NCBI GenBank assembly: GCA_964396375.1
Contig: CAYNEY010000009.1
Coordinates: 52,311-116,310, forward strand
From: FEN-1139 sp964396375
Lineage (GTDB): Bacteria > Myxococcota_A > Polyangia > Polyangiales > Polyangiaceae
DNA: 64,000 nucleotides
Direction of reading: 5' to 3'
Below are positions 24,063 through 32,731 of the stretch, piece by piece. The translations under genes were made by a program, and so were the position numbers. Every line of letters starts with the position of its first letter. Positions within the stretch are counted from its first letter, which is position 1. The notes beneath the pieces are model-generated. The model searched no databases. It was given only the letters and a program-made list of their open reading frames with translations, and was not told the DNA's origin.

Positions 24063-25829
24063 TCAAGCTCCCATACCCGAAGCAGGCGTCCCACCCAGTC
24101 GCTCGGCGATCTGGGCGGAAGACGTCACCGTGAGCCTGCGGTGCCGCGCTGGCTCAAACACTCGCACCCCAAGGTAGCCCAAAAGAACCACAGCCCCCAG
24201 CACCACCAACCCCTCGGTCAGCGTACCAAGCGTCTTCAGGGTGTCCAACGATTCAGAAGACAGGCCTGTCACCGCCAGCACCACCACCGCTGAGACGAGC
24301 ACGTTGATGACCGAGAGGGGCAAAAGCCGGGTCCAGCCCAGATTCATCAGCTGGTCGTATCGGAAGCGGGGAAGCGTCCAACGCACCAAGAGCTGGAGCC
24401 AACACAGGAGTACCGTCTTGCCCAGGAAGGCTGCGACACCGAGGACCAACACCGCCAGATGTGGCAATCGCAGCTCAAACCAGGTGTGGGTACCGAACGC
24501 CACTCGAATTCCGTCGGCGGCCACGAAGGGCAAGTGCCACCCACCCAAGAACAAGGTCACCATCAGAGCTGAGGAGCTGACGATGGCGATGTATTCCGCG
24601 AAGAAGAACATCGCAAACTTCATCCCCGAGTACTCGGTGAAATACCCGGCCACGATTTCGCTCTCACCCTCCGGGAGATCGAAGGGGATCCGCTTGGTCT
24701 CAGCCACCGCGGCCGCGAAGAACAGGATGAATCCCAGCGGTTGCACGAACAGACCCCAGGCGTGTTCTGCCTGCCAGGCAACCATGGCGTCGAGCCTTAG
24801 ACTGCCCGTGAAGAGAAGTACGCCAACCAGACTGATCCCCAGTGCCACCTCATAGGAAACCATCTGGCTGGCAGCCCGAAGCGCTCCGAGCAAGCTGTAC
24901 TTGCTGTTGCTTGCCCAACCTGCCAACGCTGCTCCCACAATCCCAGTCCCAGCCAAGGCGAAGAAGAAGAGGATCCCCACCTCCACGTCGAGCAACTGGA
25001 GAAGCACGCTCGGCACTCCAGGGTCGGACGCGAGTGGATCGAGCAGCCGCTCCAGCTCGAGTTCGGGACCGAGGTACACCGGTGGACCAAAAGGCACCAC
25101 AGCCATCACCACCAACGATGGGAAGAAAGAGATGAAGGGTGCGAGACCGTGCATGAAGCGATCGACCGAGGCCGGAACGATGTCCTCCTTCCAGATCGAT
25201 TTGATGCCGTCAGCCGCCGGATGCAGCAGCCCGGCTAGACGTATCCCCACCTGGGGTTGCTTGGCGGCGTAGCCAGCCGCGTAGCTGGCCCCCACCACGA
25301 TGACCAGCGCCGTCACCGCCGGTCCCGAGCGAAATCCGAACTCCGCGAGCGACTCCGTCAGGGCCGCGTCACCACCGAAGCCGCTCAAGAAACCGAGGAT
25401 GGCGTGGGCAAGCAAGCCCAGCAAAACGAAGCGCCGAGGATTGCCGAGCACAAGCAGGGCATGGTCGAGCGCATTGCGCGGACCGCGCACCCGGGTCCGG
25501 CCGCCAATCACGAGCGCTGTCACCCAGATTGCTGCAAGCCCCACGTGCAGGGCGACGAGACCACCCACCTGCCTGACCTCCGGGAAGTCCCCTGCCCAAA
25601 CCGCCCCCACCACCAAACCTGCGGCGATCACCAGGGCGGGGAGAAGCATGAGCACGGCTGCCAACCGGCCCGGCACGAAGACCACGGCGCGGTTCGGACC
25701 CACCCGATCCTGGATCATCGCACCCTGACGCCGATCCGCCCAGGTCAACAGCACCCCGACTCCCATGCCGAGCGCGATCAAGAACAACGCCTTCACAAGC
25801 GCGAGCGAGAGCTCGACGTACCAGATCAT
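24063..25829 (-). CDS. nuoH: NADH-quinone oxidoreductase subunit H, enlarged by an internal membrane insertion
   Basis: Membrane subunit forming the quinone site of complex I. At 588 residues it is far above the usual 320-430. Residues 1-48 carry the normal first helix and the ADRRQGAMIQDRVGPNRA motif. The expected continuation, LLHPAADGIKSIWKEDIVP, comes only at residues 201-219. Between them, about residues 49-193 are an extra segment with roughly four predicted membrane helices. The rest (AGWASNSKYSLLGALRAASQMVSYE, ETKRIPFDLPEGESEIVAGYFTEYSGMKF motifs) is canonical. A smaller loop expansion follows VPFGPPVYLGP. The reading frame is intact across the insertion. Its start overlaps the nuoG stop by 4 bases. 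Confidence 0.95.
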   Translation of the reverse strand: MIWYVELSLALVKALFLIALGMGVGVLLTWADRRQGAMIQDRVGPNRAVVFVPGRLAAVLMLLPALVIAAGLVVGAVWAGDFPEVRQVGGLVALHVGLAAIWVTALVIGGRTRVRGPRNALDHALLVLGNPRRFVLLGLLAHAILGFLSGFGGDAALTESLAEFGFRSGPAVTALVIVVGASYAAGYAAKQPQVGIRLAGLLHPAADGIKSIWKEDIVPASVDRFMHGLAPFISFFPSLVVMAVVPFGPPVYLGPELELERLLDPLASDPGVPSVLLQLLDVEVGILFFFALAGTGIVGAALAGWASNSKYSLLGALRAASQMVSYEVALGISLVGVLLFTGSLRLDAMVAWQAEHAWGLFVQPLGFILFFAAAVAETKRIPFDLPEGESEIVAGYFTEYSGMKFAMFFFAEYIAIVSSSALMVTLFLGGWHLPFVAADGIRVAFGTHTWFELRLPHLAVLVLGVAAFLGKTVLLCWLQLLVRWTLPRFRYDQLMNLGWTRLLPLSVINVLVSAVVVLAVTGLSSESLDTLKTLGTLTEGLVVLGAVVLLGYLGVRVFEPARHRRLTVTSSAQIAERLGGTPASGMGA

Positions 25830-27430
25830 GCGGACTCGGCCTCCTTCATCGTCTCGGTCGGATTCTCGAAAAAGCGCCGCAGCGCAGGGCTCCGGCGTAG
25901 CTCAGAGAGATCACTGAAAGGCGTCCCGAAGCCCAAGCCCGCGATCAACGCCGCCATCACCCGATGCGCGGGGCGCACCTCGCCAAGTGGCAGAACCACG
26001 CGCTCACTCACGCCTAGCTTTCCGGCTTGGTTCAGGGTTCCCCCATCGCACTCGAGCGGCCCCGCCACCGGCAGCAGGACATCAGCCCTCGCCTCGAAGA
26101 CCCCAGGCCTCGCGCCAAGCACCACCCACGTACCCGGCTTCTTCACGGCGTTCGCAGCCTGCTCCGGCTCCCGTGCGGTCGTGCCCAGCGCCAGAACATG
26201 GGTGAAGCGACCCTGCGCCAACCCCTCTTCCAGATCGCCCATCTGTCCCGGCTCACCCTCCAGAAGTTCCCGTATTCCGCGGGAGTTTGCGTTCCGATCC
26301 GCCACCATCAGAACTCCATCCGCCTGCTGATCGGGCCGACCGCTCTCGAAGTAAGCGAGAACGTTGAGCCTGCGCGCGAGCCACAGCAGCGCCTGGTTGT
26401 CCTCGAGGGAGTACTCGGCTCCCAACACCACGGCCAGTCGATTGGGCTGAACCTGACAGAGTTCCGCGATGGCTCGGTCGAGCGCCTGCTCGAAGCTCAC
26501 CGAACGTCCTGCGAGTCGTGCCTCGCTCAGCCGGTCTGTGATCAGACGCCGATAATCCAGCATCCCCTGATCGCACATCCAGTAGCGGTTGACCTCGAGA
26601 TTGGTACGCGGCCTGGTACGGTAGACTTGCTGGTTGCGCGGATCGTAATCGGTAAAGGAGTGGCAACCGGTGGCACATCCTTGGCAAATGGTCGCCCGGC
26701 TCCGCAAGAACCACACCCGCGCCTTGAAGCGGAAGTCCCGCGCCGTCAACGCGCCGACGGGGCAGACGAACTCGGTCATCAAGGTATAGTTGTGATCGAG
26801 CTGACGCCCCGGGCTGACGGTGATTTCGGTACGATTCCCGCGCTCTCGGAGGCTGAGGACCGGGTCGCGCGCAACCTCGTCGCAGAAACGCACGCAGCGG
26901 GTGCAGGCGATGCAGCGCTCGGCGTCGTAGACGATGGTTGGTCCGAACACCACGGCCTTGGGCTTGTGGATGGGCTCGTCGAGCATCCGCTTCTTCGTGC
27001 CCTGGTGTTGCTCCCAGTAGTCCTGGAGCCGACACTCTCCCGCTTGATCGCAGATCGGACAATCTACCGGATGGTTGAGCAGCAAGAACTCTTGCACGGC
27101 ATGGCGTGCCTGTCTCACGTTCTCACTTGTGTCAGAGCGGACTTCCATCCCCTCAGAGACAATCTGTTGACACGCCGGGACCAGCTTCGGCTTCTTCTCG
27201 ACCTGGTAGGCACGCGCAGCATCATCCCAGCGCAGCACATCCAAGAGGAGCGGCTTTCTTCCTGGGGCTGGCAGCAACTCCACCAGACACATGCGACAGT
27301 TCGCGGCTACGCTCAGGCCAGGATGGTAGCAGTAGTGAGGAATGTCGATCCCCGCGCGCTCTGCCGCCCGGATAATGGTGTCGTTCGGCAGAAACGCGAT
27401 CTCGCGGTCGTCCAGCTTGAAGGTCGGCAT
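25826..27430 (-). CDS. nuoG: NADH-quinone oxidoreductase subunit G (short form)
   Basis: A 534-residue iron-sulfur subunit of the peripheral arm. It shows an N-terminal [2Fe-2S] ferredoxin domain (CYHPGLSVAANCRMC and a later C), the His/Cys [4Fe-4S] motif HPVDCPICDQAGEC, two more cysteine sets (CIACTRCVRFC ... CPVGAL), and a CQGCATGC ... MC cluster opening the molybdopterin-oxidoreductase-like domain. That domain is much shorter than in 750-900-residue NuoG proteins. ATG at 27430 begins at MPTFKLDDREI; the upstream 12 residues look spurious. It follows nuoD directly: the usual nuoE and nuoF between them are missing. Confidence 0.94.
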   Translation of the reverse strand: MPTFKLDDREIAFLPNDTIIRAAERAGIDIPHYCYHPGLSVAANCRMCLVELLPAPGRKPLLLDVLRWDDAARAYQVEKKPKLVPACQQIVSEGMEVRSDTSENVRQARHAVQEFLLLNHPVDCPICDQAGECRLQDYWEQHQGTKKRMLDEPIHKPKAVVFGPTIVYDAERCIACTRCVRFCDEVARDPVLSLRERGNRTEITVSPGRQLDHNYTLMTEFVCPVGALTARDFRFKARVWFLRSRATICQGCATGCHSFTDYDPRNQQVYRTRPRTNLEVNRYWMCDQGMLDYRRLITDRLSEARLAGRSVSFEQALDRAIAELCQVQPNRLAVVLGAEYSLEDNQALLWLARRLNVLAYFESGRPDQQADGVLMVADRNANSRGIRELLEGEPGQMGDLEEGLAQGRFTHVLALGTTAREPEQAANAVKKPGTWVVLGARPGVFEARADVLLPVAGPLECDGGTLNQAGKLGVSERVVLPLGEVRPAHRVMAALIAGLGFGTPFSDLSELRRSPALRRFFENPTETMKEAESA

Positions 27431-27446
27431 CGGATCAGAGTCCCTC

Positions 27447-28661
27447 TCAGTGGTCACACTCGCCACCGATCATGTTCAGCGAGCCGAAACACGGCACCAC
27501 GTCCGCCATCATCTGCCCCGTGATCAGATGCTCGAGCCCCCCGGTCACGTAGAAGCTGGGGGGTCGAATCCGCACCCGGTAGGGCGTGCCGCTCCCGTCG
27601 CTGACAATGTAGAAACCAAGCTCGCCGTTGCCTCCCTCGGTGTATCCGTAGACTTCTCCGGCTGGAGGTCGGATCCCCTCCATGATGAGCTTGAAGTGGC
27701 GGATGGTGCCTTCGATTGTCGAGTAGACTTCCGACTTGTCCGGGAGCGAAACTCGCGGATCGTCCAGCATGACCGGGCCCGAGTCAGCGAGGCGCGAGAG
27801 CGCCTGCTCCACCAGCCGGGTACTTTGGGAGATCTCCTCCAGCCGGACCAGGAAACGATCGAGGCAGTCTCCGTGGGTGCCAACGGGAACCTCGAAGTCG
27901 AGTTCACCGTACTTCATGTAGGGATGCGCCTTGCGCACGTCGTAGGCCACACCCGTGGCGCGGAGGCACGGCCCCGTCCAGCCCAGTGACACCGCATCCT
28001 CGGCTGAGATCACCCCCACCCCCTCCAGGCGGTCGAGGAAGATGCGGTTCCCGAGCAGAAGATCGCGGACCTCGCCGACCACCTGAGTGAGATGGCCGAG
28101 CACCGCGCGTGCATGCTCCTTGAAACCAGCCGTGGGCGGATGAGCCATCCCCCCAATGCGGCCGAAGGAGTGGGTGAGCCGCGCGCCGGTTTCCTCCTCG
28201 AAGATATCCCAGATCATCTCCCGGACCTTCATCATCCACAGATACGGAGTGAAGGCCCCGAGTTCCATGCCCATCGCCGCCAGGCAGGTCAAATGATCAC
28301 AGATTCGCGCCAGTTCGCCAAGCGCGATCCGATAATACTGGCAGCGCTCCGGCGCCTCGATAGAAAACAGTTTCTCGCAGGCCAGCGCGAAACCCACGTT
28401 GTTGAGGAGCGGCGAGACGTAGTTGCACCGGTCGACGTAGGGGAACACCTGCGGGTAGGTCCCGCGCTCGCACATCTTCTCGAAGCCGCGGTGCAGATAC
28501 CCAATCTGCACATCCGCACGCCGGATGGTCTCACCCGAGAGCTCGACGACTATCCGCACGGTTCCATGGGTCGCAGGATGAGAGGGCCCCACGTTGAGCA
28601 GCATCGGATCGTCACCGAAAGTGACGGCCGCTGTGTCTAGGTCAGTCTCGAGGGGCTCCAT
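27447..28661 (-). CDS. nuoD: NADH-quinone oxidoreductase subunit D
   Basis: A 404-residue subunit that helps shape the quinone-binding cavity with NuoB. It shows LNVGPSHPATHGTVRIVVEL, the IGYLHRGFEKMCE motif, YVDRCNYVSPLLNN, and a C-terminal VYGYTEGGNGELGFYIVSDG / DVVPCFGSLNMIGGECDH. The ATG at 28661 was chosen since the frame's upstream 86 residues are Ser/Arg-rich shadow of nuoC. Spacing is four bases to nuoC and 16 to nuoG. Confidence 0.97.
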   Translation of the reverse strand: MEPLETDLDTAAVTFGDDPMLLNVGPSHPATHGTVRIVVELSGETIRRADVQIGYLHRGFEKMCERGTYPQVFPYVDRCNYVSPLLNNVGFALACEKLFSIEAPERCQYYRIALGELARICDHLTCLAAMGMELGAFTPYLWMMKVREMIWDIFEEETGARLTHSFGRIGGMAHPPTAGFKEHARAVLGHLTQVVGEVRDLLLGNRIFLDRLEGVGVISAEDAVSLGWTGPCLRATGVAYDVRKAHPYMKYGELDFEVPVGTHGDCLDRFLVRLEEISQSTRLVEQALSRLADSGPVMLDDPRVSLPDKSEVYSTIEGTIRHFKLIMEGIRPPAGEVYGYTEGGNGELGFYIVSDGSGTPYRVRIRPPSFYVTGGLEHLITGQMMADVVPCFGSLNMIGGECDH

Positions 28662-28665
28662 GGTC

Positions 28666-29265
28666 TCACTTCTGTCCTTCGTTCGAATCGTCGCGAACCG
28701 GCAAGTGGTGGGTGTTGCGCCCGAAGGGCATACCCTCGTGCGGCCCGAAGGGCGGGAGCTTCTCGATGTTGTCGACCCGTCGGTACGGCACCAACGGCTG
28801 AGTCTTCCCCGCCGGGTAGTCGCGACGGAGAGGGAAGCCCTCGAACTCTGGGTAGAGCAGGATGCGGCGCAAATCCGGATGGCCAACGAAGCGGATACCG
28901 AACATGTCGAAGCACTCACGCTCTGCCCAGTTGGCCGAGGCGAAGAGATCCGTCACCGAGGCGAGCTCGGCCACTCCATCCTCTTCTCTCAACGCAAGCC
29001 GCGTCTTCAGCCGCAGTCGGTACAGCCACTTGAGCGACAGAAGATGAGCTACCACCTCGAACCGTTGGGCACGCTCCGGGTAGTCGACGGCGGTCAAATC
29101 TACCAACATCGCCATCTCGGTCTCCGGCTCATCGCGCAGAAACGAAATCACCTCGTGCCAAGCAGAACGATCCACCACCGCTGTCTCGTCTCCGAGCTTG
29201 CTGTGGGTCTCTAGCACCTGGTCGCCGAAGCGTTGCGTGAGGATCTCGAGGATTCTTCGTGCCAT
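28666..29265 (-). CDS. nuoC: NADH-quinone oxidoreductase subunit C
   Basis: A 199-residue peripheral-arm subunit with no cofactor. The 30-kDa subunit signature is visible as WAERECFDMFGIRFVGHPDLRRIL followed by EFEGFPLRRDYPAG. The N-terminal half contains VDLTAVDYPERAQRFEVV. It is separate from nuoD, not fused as in E. coli. Start ATG 29265 (MARRILEIL); gap to nuoB is 15 bases. Confidence 0.95.
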   Translation of the reverse strand: MARRILEILTQRFGDQVLETHSKLGDETAVVDRSAWHEVISFLRDEPETEMAMLVDLTAVDYPERAQRFEVVAHLLSLKWLYRLRLKTRLALREEDGVAELASVTDLFASANWAERECFDMFGIRFVGHPDLRRILLYPEFEGFPLRRDYPAGKTQPLVPYRRVDNIEKLPPFGPHEGMPFGRNTHHLPVRDDSNEGQK

Positions 29266-29280
29266 CAGGAATCTCAAATC

Positions 29281-29856
29281 TTAGGAACGGGAGAGGCGAG
29301 ATACTGGGATCACACCCATCTCCGGCGACCGCGCCGGATCGAACCTGGGTTTCACCACACCTGGGGTACGGTCTCCCCGCTGGATCTTGTCCTGCAGCAG
29401 CATCAACCCGTCGAGCACCGCCTCTGGACGCGGCGGACAGCCGGGAACGTAGATGTCACAGGGGATGATCTTGTCGATGCCTGGAACCGTCGCGTAGTTG
29501 TCGTAGAAGCCCCCGGACGACGCGCAGGTCCCGAAGGCCAAGACCCACTTCGGATCGGCCATTTGCTCGTAGATCCGGCGCAATACCGGCGCTTGGCGCT
29601 GCGAGATCGTCCCCACCACCCAGAGGAGATCGCTCTGACGGGGTGAGAACCGCGGCGCCTCGGAACCGAACCGCGAGAAATCATAGCGAGGCCCGGTTAC
29701 CCCCATGAATTCCATCCCACAGCAGGCGGTGACGAAGGGGTACATGAAGAGTGAGTACTTCTGTGCCCAGTGGATCATCGGACCAAGGCGAGTGGTCACG
29801 AAACCCTCACCGCTGGGGTCGATGACAGTCTGCCCCGTACCATCTAGGCGTCCCAT
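29281..29856 (-). CDS. nuoB: NADH-quinone oxidoreductase subunit B
   Basis: A 191-residue subunit carrying the terminal N2 [4Fe-4S] cluster that reduces quinone. All cluster cysteines are present: the tandem pair in TACCGMEFMG, the third in GTCASSGGFYDN and the fourth in VPGCPPRPEAVLDGL. Start ATG 29856 (MGRLDGTGQTVI) overlaps the nuoA 3' end by 13 bases. The C-terminal 30 residues (after the DKIQRGD helix) are not conserved. Confidence 0.96.
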   Translation of the reverse strand: MGRLDGTGQTVIDPSGEGFVTTRLGPMIHWAQKYSLFMYPFVTACCGMEFMGVTGPRYDFSRFGSEAPRFSPRQSDLLWVVGTISQRQAPVLRRIYEQMADPKWVLAFGTCASSGGFYDNYATVPGIDKIIPCDIYVPGCPPRPEAVLDGLMLLQDKIQRGDRTPGVVKPRFDPARSPEMGVIPVSRLSRS

Positions 29857-30203
29857 CGCAGAGCTCCCTTCTTCCAGCAATAGGCAAGAGTGAAGAGCAG
29901 CGCGATGATGAAGGAGCCCATGGTAAAAAGCCCGATCGCTCCCAGCTCCGCCAGCCTGATCGCCCAGGGGTACATGAACACCACCTCGATGTCGAAGACC
30001 ACGAAGAGGACCGCGGTGAGATAGAACTTCACGCTGGGACGAACCCCGCGACTGCCCTCGGTGTCGTTGCCGCACTCGAAGGCCATCAGCTTCTCGGGGG
30101 TCGGAGTCTTCCGACCTACCCATTGGCCCAAGAAGAACATGGCGGCAGCGATCCCCCCAGAGAGGAGGAAGATCACGAACATGGGAAGGTACATCTGAAG
30201 CAT
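29844..30203 (-). CDS. nuoA: NADH-quinone oxidoreductase subunit A
   Basis: A 119-residue membrane subunit with three helices. It has the loop FECGNDTEGSRG, with the conserved Cys, the SVKFYLTAVLFVVFDIEVVFMYPWA helix region and a third C-terminal helix. It is the first nuo gene of the run nuoABCD-G-H-I. It begins 140 bases after the upstream TPR-like membrane gene on the same strand; that gap shows no clear promoter or terminator. Confidence 0.96.
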   Translation of the reverse strand: MLQMYLPMFVIFLLSGGIAAAMFFLGQWVGRKTPTPEKLMAFECGNDTEGSRGVRPSVKFYLTAVLFVVFDIEVVFMYPWAIRLAELGAIGLFTMGSFIIALLFTLAYCWKKGALRWDA

Positions 30204-30343
30204 GGTGTTGGGCCGGTGGGCTAGGCTGCGAGCTTATCTAGTTCCGCCACCTTGCTGCTGTCAATGCGGGCACACGACCTTGCGCACCAAAAACCCTCAG
30301 CGACCCACCACACCATCCAAGGAGCCGCTAGAAAGGCGGCGTT

Positions 30344-31453
30344 TCATGTCAGACCACAACACGCCTTCCACCGCGTCAGGGCCGGCCCGAGGTTCTGTTC
30401 AACGGCCCTGAGTGCGGCCTCCAGACTCGTTGCCTGAGCCCCCGCCGCAAACGCGCGATTGGCTGCCGCATAGGCTGGCACAAAGAGGCCCCGCGCGACG
30501 TAGGCGAGGGATAGCAGCGGGAAGATCCGCCGGCCGTCACCCTTCAGGCGCTCGGCGCGGTGCAGAAGGCCAATCGCTTCCCCGTGGCGCCCTTCGGCAA
30601 ACATCGACTCACCAAGCAGCAAGAAGAGCTCCCCTGCAGCCTGGGTGTCTCCAGCGTACTGGATCCCGAGTCGCAGGATCTCGTGTCCCTTCTCGAGTTC
30701 GCGGAGCGCCATACAAGCCGAACCGAGCAAACCCAAAGCGCGCGCAATCCGCGCACGCACCTCAGGCGAAAGGCCTTGACCTTCAGGCGTGCGCAGAAAC
30801 ACCGCCAGCGGCGCGGGCCATGCTCCAAGCAATTCCACCACCTTCAGGTAATCTCGCTGGTCGAGCGCGTGCTCGGCATCGGCGATCCGCGACAGATCTA
30901 TCGAGGCGCGAGATCCACGTTGCGCGCGCTGCAGCTCCTCGCGCACATGAAGACGGATGCGAGAGCGAAACTCCTCGATCTCGTAGGCTTCCTCGAGTCC
31001 ATCGCGCCGTACCCGCACGATCGAGCCGAACGTATCGAGCAGCAGGGCAAGCAAGCTGTAGCCGAAGATCGGGGCCAAGAGCAGATATCTGACGCCGATG
31101 TGTCGCTGGATACTCTCGACATCGGTGGGGCGGGTGGGAGCTGGTCCGGAGGATTCCTCCGTAATCAATGCAGACACCAGCCGCCGACGGAACTCCCCGA
31201 GCGGGAGACGCTGCGGCCCAGCCTCGAATCCGTCGTTTTCGTCCGCAGAGATAGCGAAATCAACCAGGGTGTTGTCCGGCACACGGCGATCGATGGTGAG
31301 CGCTACGATCCGAGCCCCGCCGATCATCGCGAAAGCGAAGAAGCGGGGGCCTATCACCTCGCACAATGTCTGGAAACTGCCGATCCCCTCCCCGATGCGC
31401 TCGAACCAACCGTCGGTTCGAACCGAGTCGAGGGGAATGACGCGGACAGGCAT
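30344..31453 (-). CDS. Membrane protein with TPR-like C-terminal half
   Basis: A 369-residue protein I cannot assign to a named family. It starts MPVRVIPLDSVRTDGW (ATG 31453; a longer frame to 31552 looks unconserved). The N-terminal 150 residues are beta-rich. A single strong hydrophobic segment (YLLLAPIFGYSLLALLLDTFG) is followed by a charged helix and, from about 235 to the end, helix pairs of TPR type (ALGLLGSACMALRELEKGHEILRLG; AAGELFLLLGESMFAEGRHGEAIGLLHRA). It likely scaffolds proteins at the membrane. It precedes nuoA on the same strand and is divergent from mutY, so it may be the first gene of the nuo transcription unit. Confidence 0.5.
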   Translation of the reverse strand: MPVRVIPLDSVRTDGWFERIGEGIGSFQTLCEVIGPRFFAFAMIGGARIVALTIDRRVPDNTLVDFAISADENDGFEAGPQRLPLGEFRRRLVSALITEESSGPAPTRPTDVESIQRHIGVRYLLLAPIFGYSLLALLLDTFGSIVRVRRDGLEEAYEIEEFRSRIRLHVREELQRAQRGSRASIDLSRIADAEHALDQRDYLKVVELLGAWPAPLAVFLRTPEGQGLSPEVRARIARALGLLGSACMALRELEKGHEILRLGIQYAGDTQAAGELFLLLGESMFAEGRHGEAIGLLHRAERLKGDGRRIFPLLSLAYVARGLFVPAYAAANRAFAAGAQATSLEAALRAVEQNLGPALTRWKACCGLT

Positions 31454-31585
31454 GATCGCCCCGACAGCGTGCCACAGCCGAGCATCCTCCTCCAAGGCTC
31501 CCGTGAAGGGTTCGCGTGCCCCTGCCCGGCCAGAGGACTGGTAGCCCAACATCCTCGGCCAGCTACGCTCGGAAAATCGCTCCCG

Positions 31586-32665
31586 ATGCCGGACCGTCCA
31601 CCCTCCCTGCCCCCGCCACGAACCGTGGCCCGCCAGCTCCTCACCTGGTTCCGGACCGAACAGCGAGATCTACCCTTTCGTGCCTCGAAGGATCCGTATT
31701 CGGTCTGGGTGAGCGAGGTGATGCTCCAGCAGACCACCGTGGCGGCGGTGCTTCCCTATTACGAGCGTTGGATGCGACGCTTTCCGACCATTCGGGATCT
31801 TGCTGCAGCCACCGAAAGAGAGGTTCTCGAGTCCTTCGCTGGCCTGGGTTACTACGCGCGTGCGCGACGCCTTCACGCTGCCGCCTGCTTCTTGACGCGG
31901 CATCATGACGGACAGTGCCCACGCTCCGTCGCCGAGCTGATGAAGCTGCCCGGTGTCGGCTCCTACACGGCTGCCGCCATTGCCAGTATCGCCTTCGAGC
32001 TCCCGGAGCCGGCGCTCGACACCAATGCAGCCCGGGTTCTGGCCCGGTTATGCGCATGCACCACGCCTTTGGCCGAGCCAGGTACGAAGGGCACGCTCCG
32101 CACCTACGCCGAACAGCTCCTCGAAATCGCTCGACCGTCGGAGATCAACCAGGGGCTCATGGAACTTGGGGCCCTTGTGTGCATCGCCAAGGATCCAAGC
32201 TGCAGGGACTGCCCACTTGGACGGAGCTGTCGGGCACGAGCGCGGGGACTCGTGGCGAGCATCCCAGTTCTTTCCAGCCGTCCCCCACCCCTGCGGCTAC
32301 GCTCTGTTACGCTGGCCATTGAGCACCGCGAGCGGCTCCTCGTCCTTGCCCCCGACACACGGGCTCGTCACTGGGCAGGACTCTTCACCTTGCCCTATCG
32401 GGTCCTCGATGCCAAAGAGGAAGGAAGGCGTGCCGGCTTGGCCCTACTGCGAGCGCACCTCGGTCGAGTCAGCGTGAGCCGCTTGCCCCAGCCAGTCCTC
32501 ATCGATTATGCAATCACTCGCTATCGATTCCGTTGCGAGGTCTACCACCTGGTCGCAAAGCGCGCGCCGATCCATCCTGTGCGAGGTCACTTCGTGCCCC
32601 GGAGCGAGCTCGCACACCTTCCGTTACCGGCCCCACACCGTCGGATCATCCTCGGTCTGACCTAG
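31586..32665 (+). CDS. mutY: A/G-specific adenine glycosylase
   Basis: A 359-residue DNA repair enzyme removing adenine mispaired with 8-oxoguanine. It shows WVSEVMLQQTTV with the catalytic Glu, the helix-hairpin-helix LPGVGSYTAAAIASIAF, and the aspartate in LDTNAARVLARL. The [4Fe-4S] ligands C-x6-C-x2-C-x5-C are complete in CIAKDPSCRDCPLGRSC. A C-terminal NUDIX-like 8-oxoG recognition domain follows (from about residue 225; GLFTLP). The ATG at 31586 was chosen; the frame is open far upstream but in the antisense of the TPR gene. A clear terminator follows its stop. Confidence 0.96.
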   Translation: MPDRPPSLPPPRTVARQLLTWFRTEQRDLPFRASKDPYSVWVSEVMLQQTTVAAVLPYYERWMRRFPTIRDLAAATEREVLESFAGLGYYARARRLHAAACFLTRHHDGQCPRSVAELMKLPGVGSYTAAAIASIAFELPEPALDTNAARVLARLCACTTPLAEPGTKGTLRTYAEQLLEIARPSEINQGLMELGALVCIAKDPSCRDCPLGRSCRARARGLVASIPVLSSRPPPLRLRSVTLAIEHRERLLVLAPDTRARHWAGLFTLPYRVLDAKEEGRRAGLALLRAHLGRVSVSRLPQPVLIDYAITRYRFRCEVYHLVAKRAPIHPVRGHFVPRSELAHLPLPAPHRRIILGLT

Positions 32666-32684
32666 CAGGCGAGCCTGCTTTTTT
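32664..32684 (+). terminator. Rho-independent terminator after mutY
   Basis: AGCAGG and CCTGCT form a 6-bp stem with a 4-base CGAG loop, followed immediately by six T. It begins inside the mutY stop codon. This is the clearest intrinsic terminator in the window. Confidence 0.9.
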
Positions 32685-32731
32685 GGATTGCGTGACGACC
32701 CCAGGCTCATCGGCTCCTCACATCACCCGGT

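Noticed and set aside
26027..27523. Long plus-strand open frame antisense to nuoG
   Set aside because: It is His/Pro/Arg-rich, matches no family and lies fully opposite a gene with complete iron-sulfur motifs. High GC content makes such shadows common.
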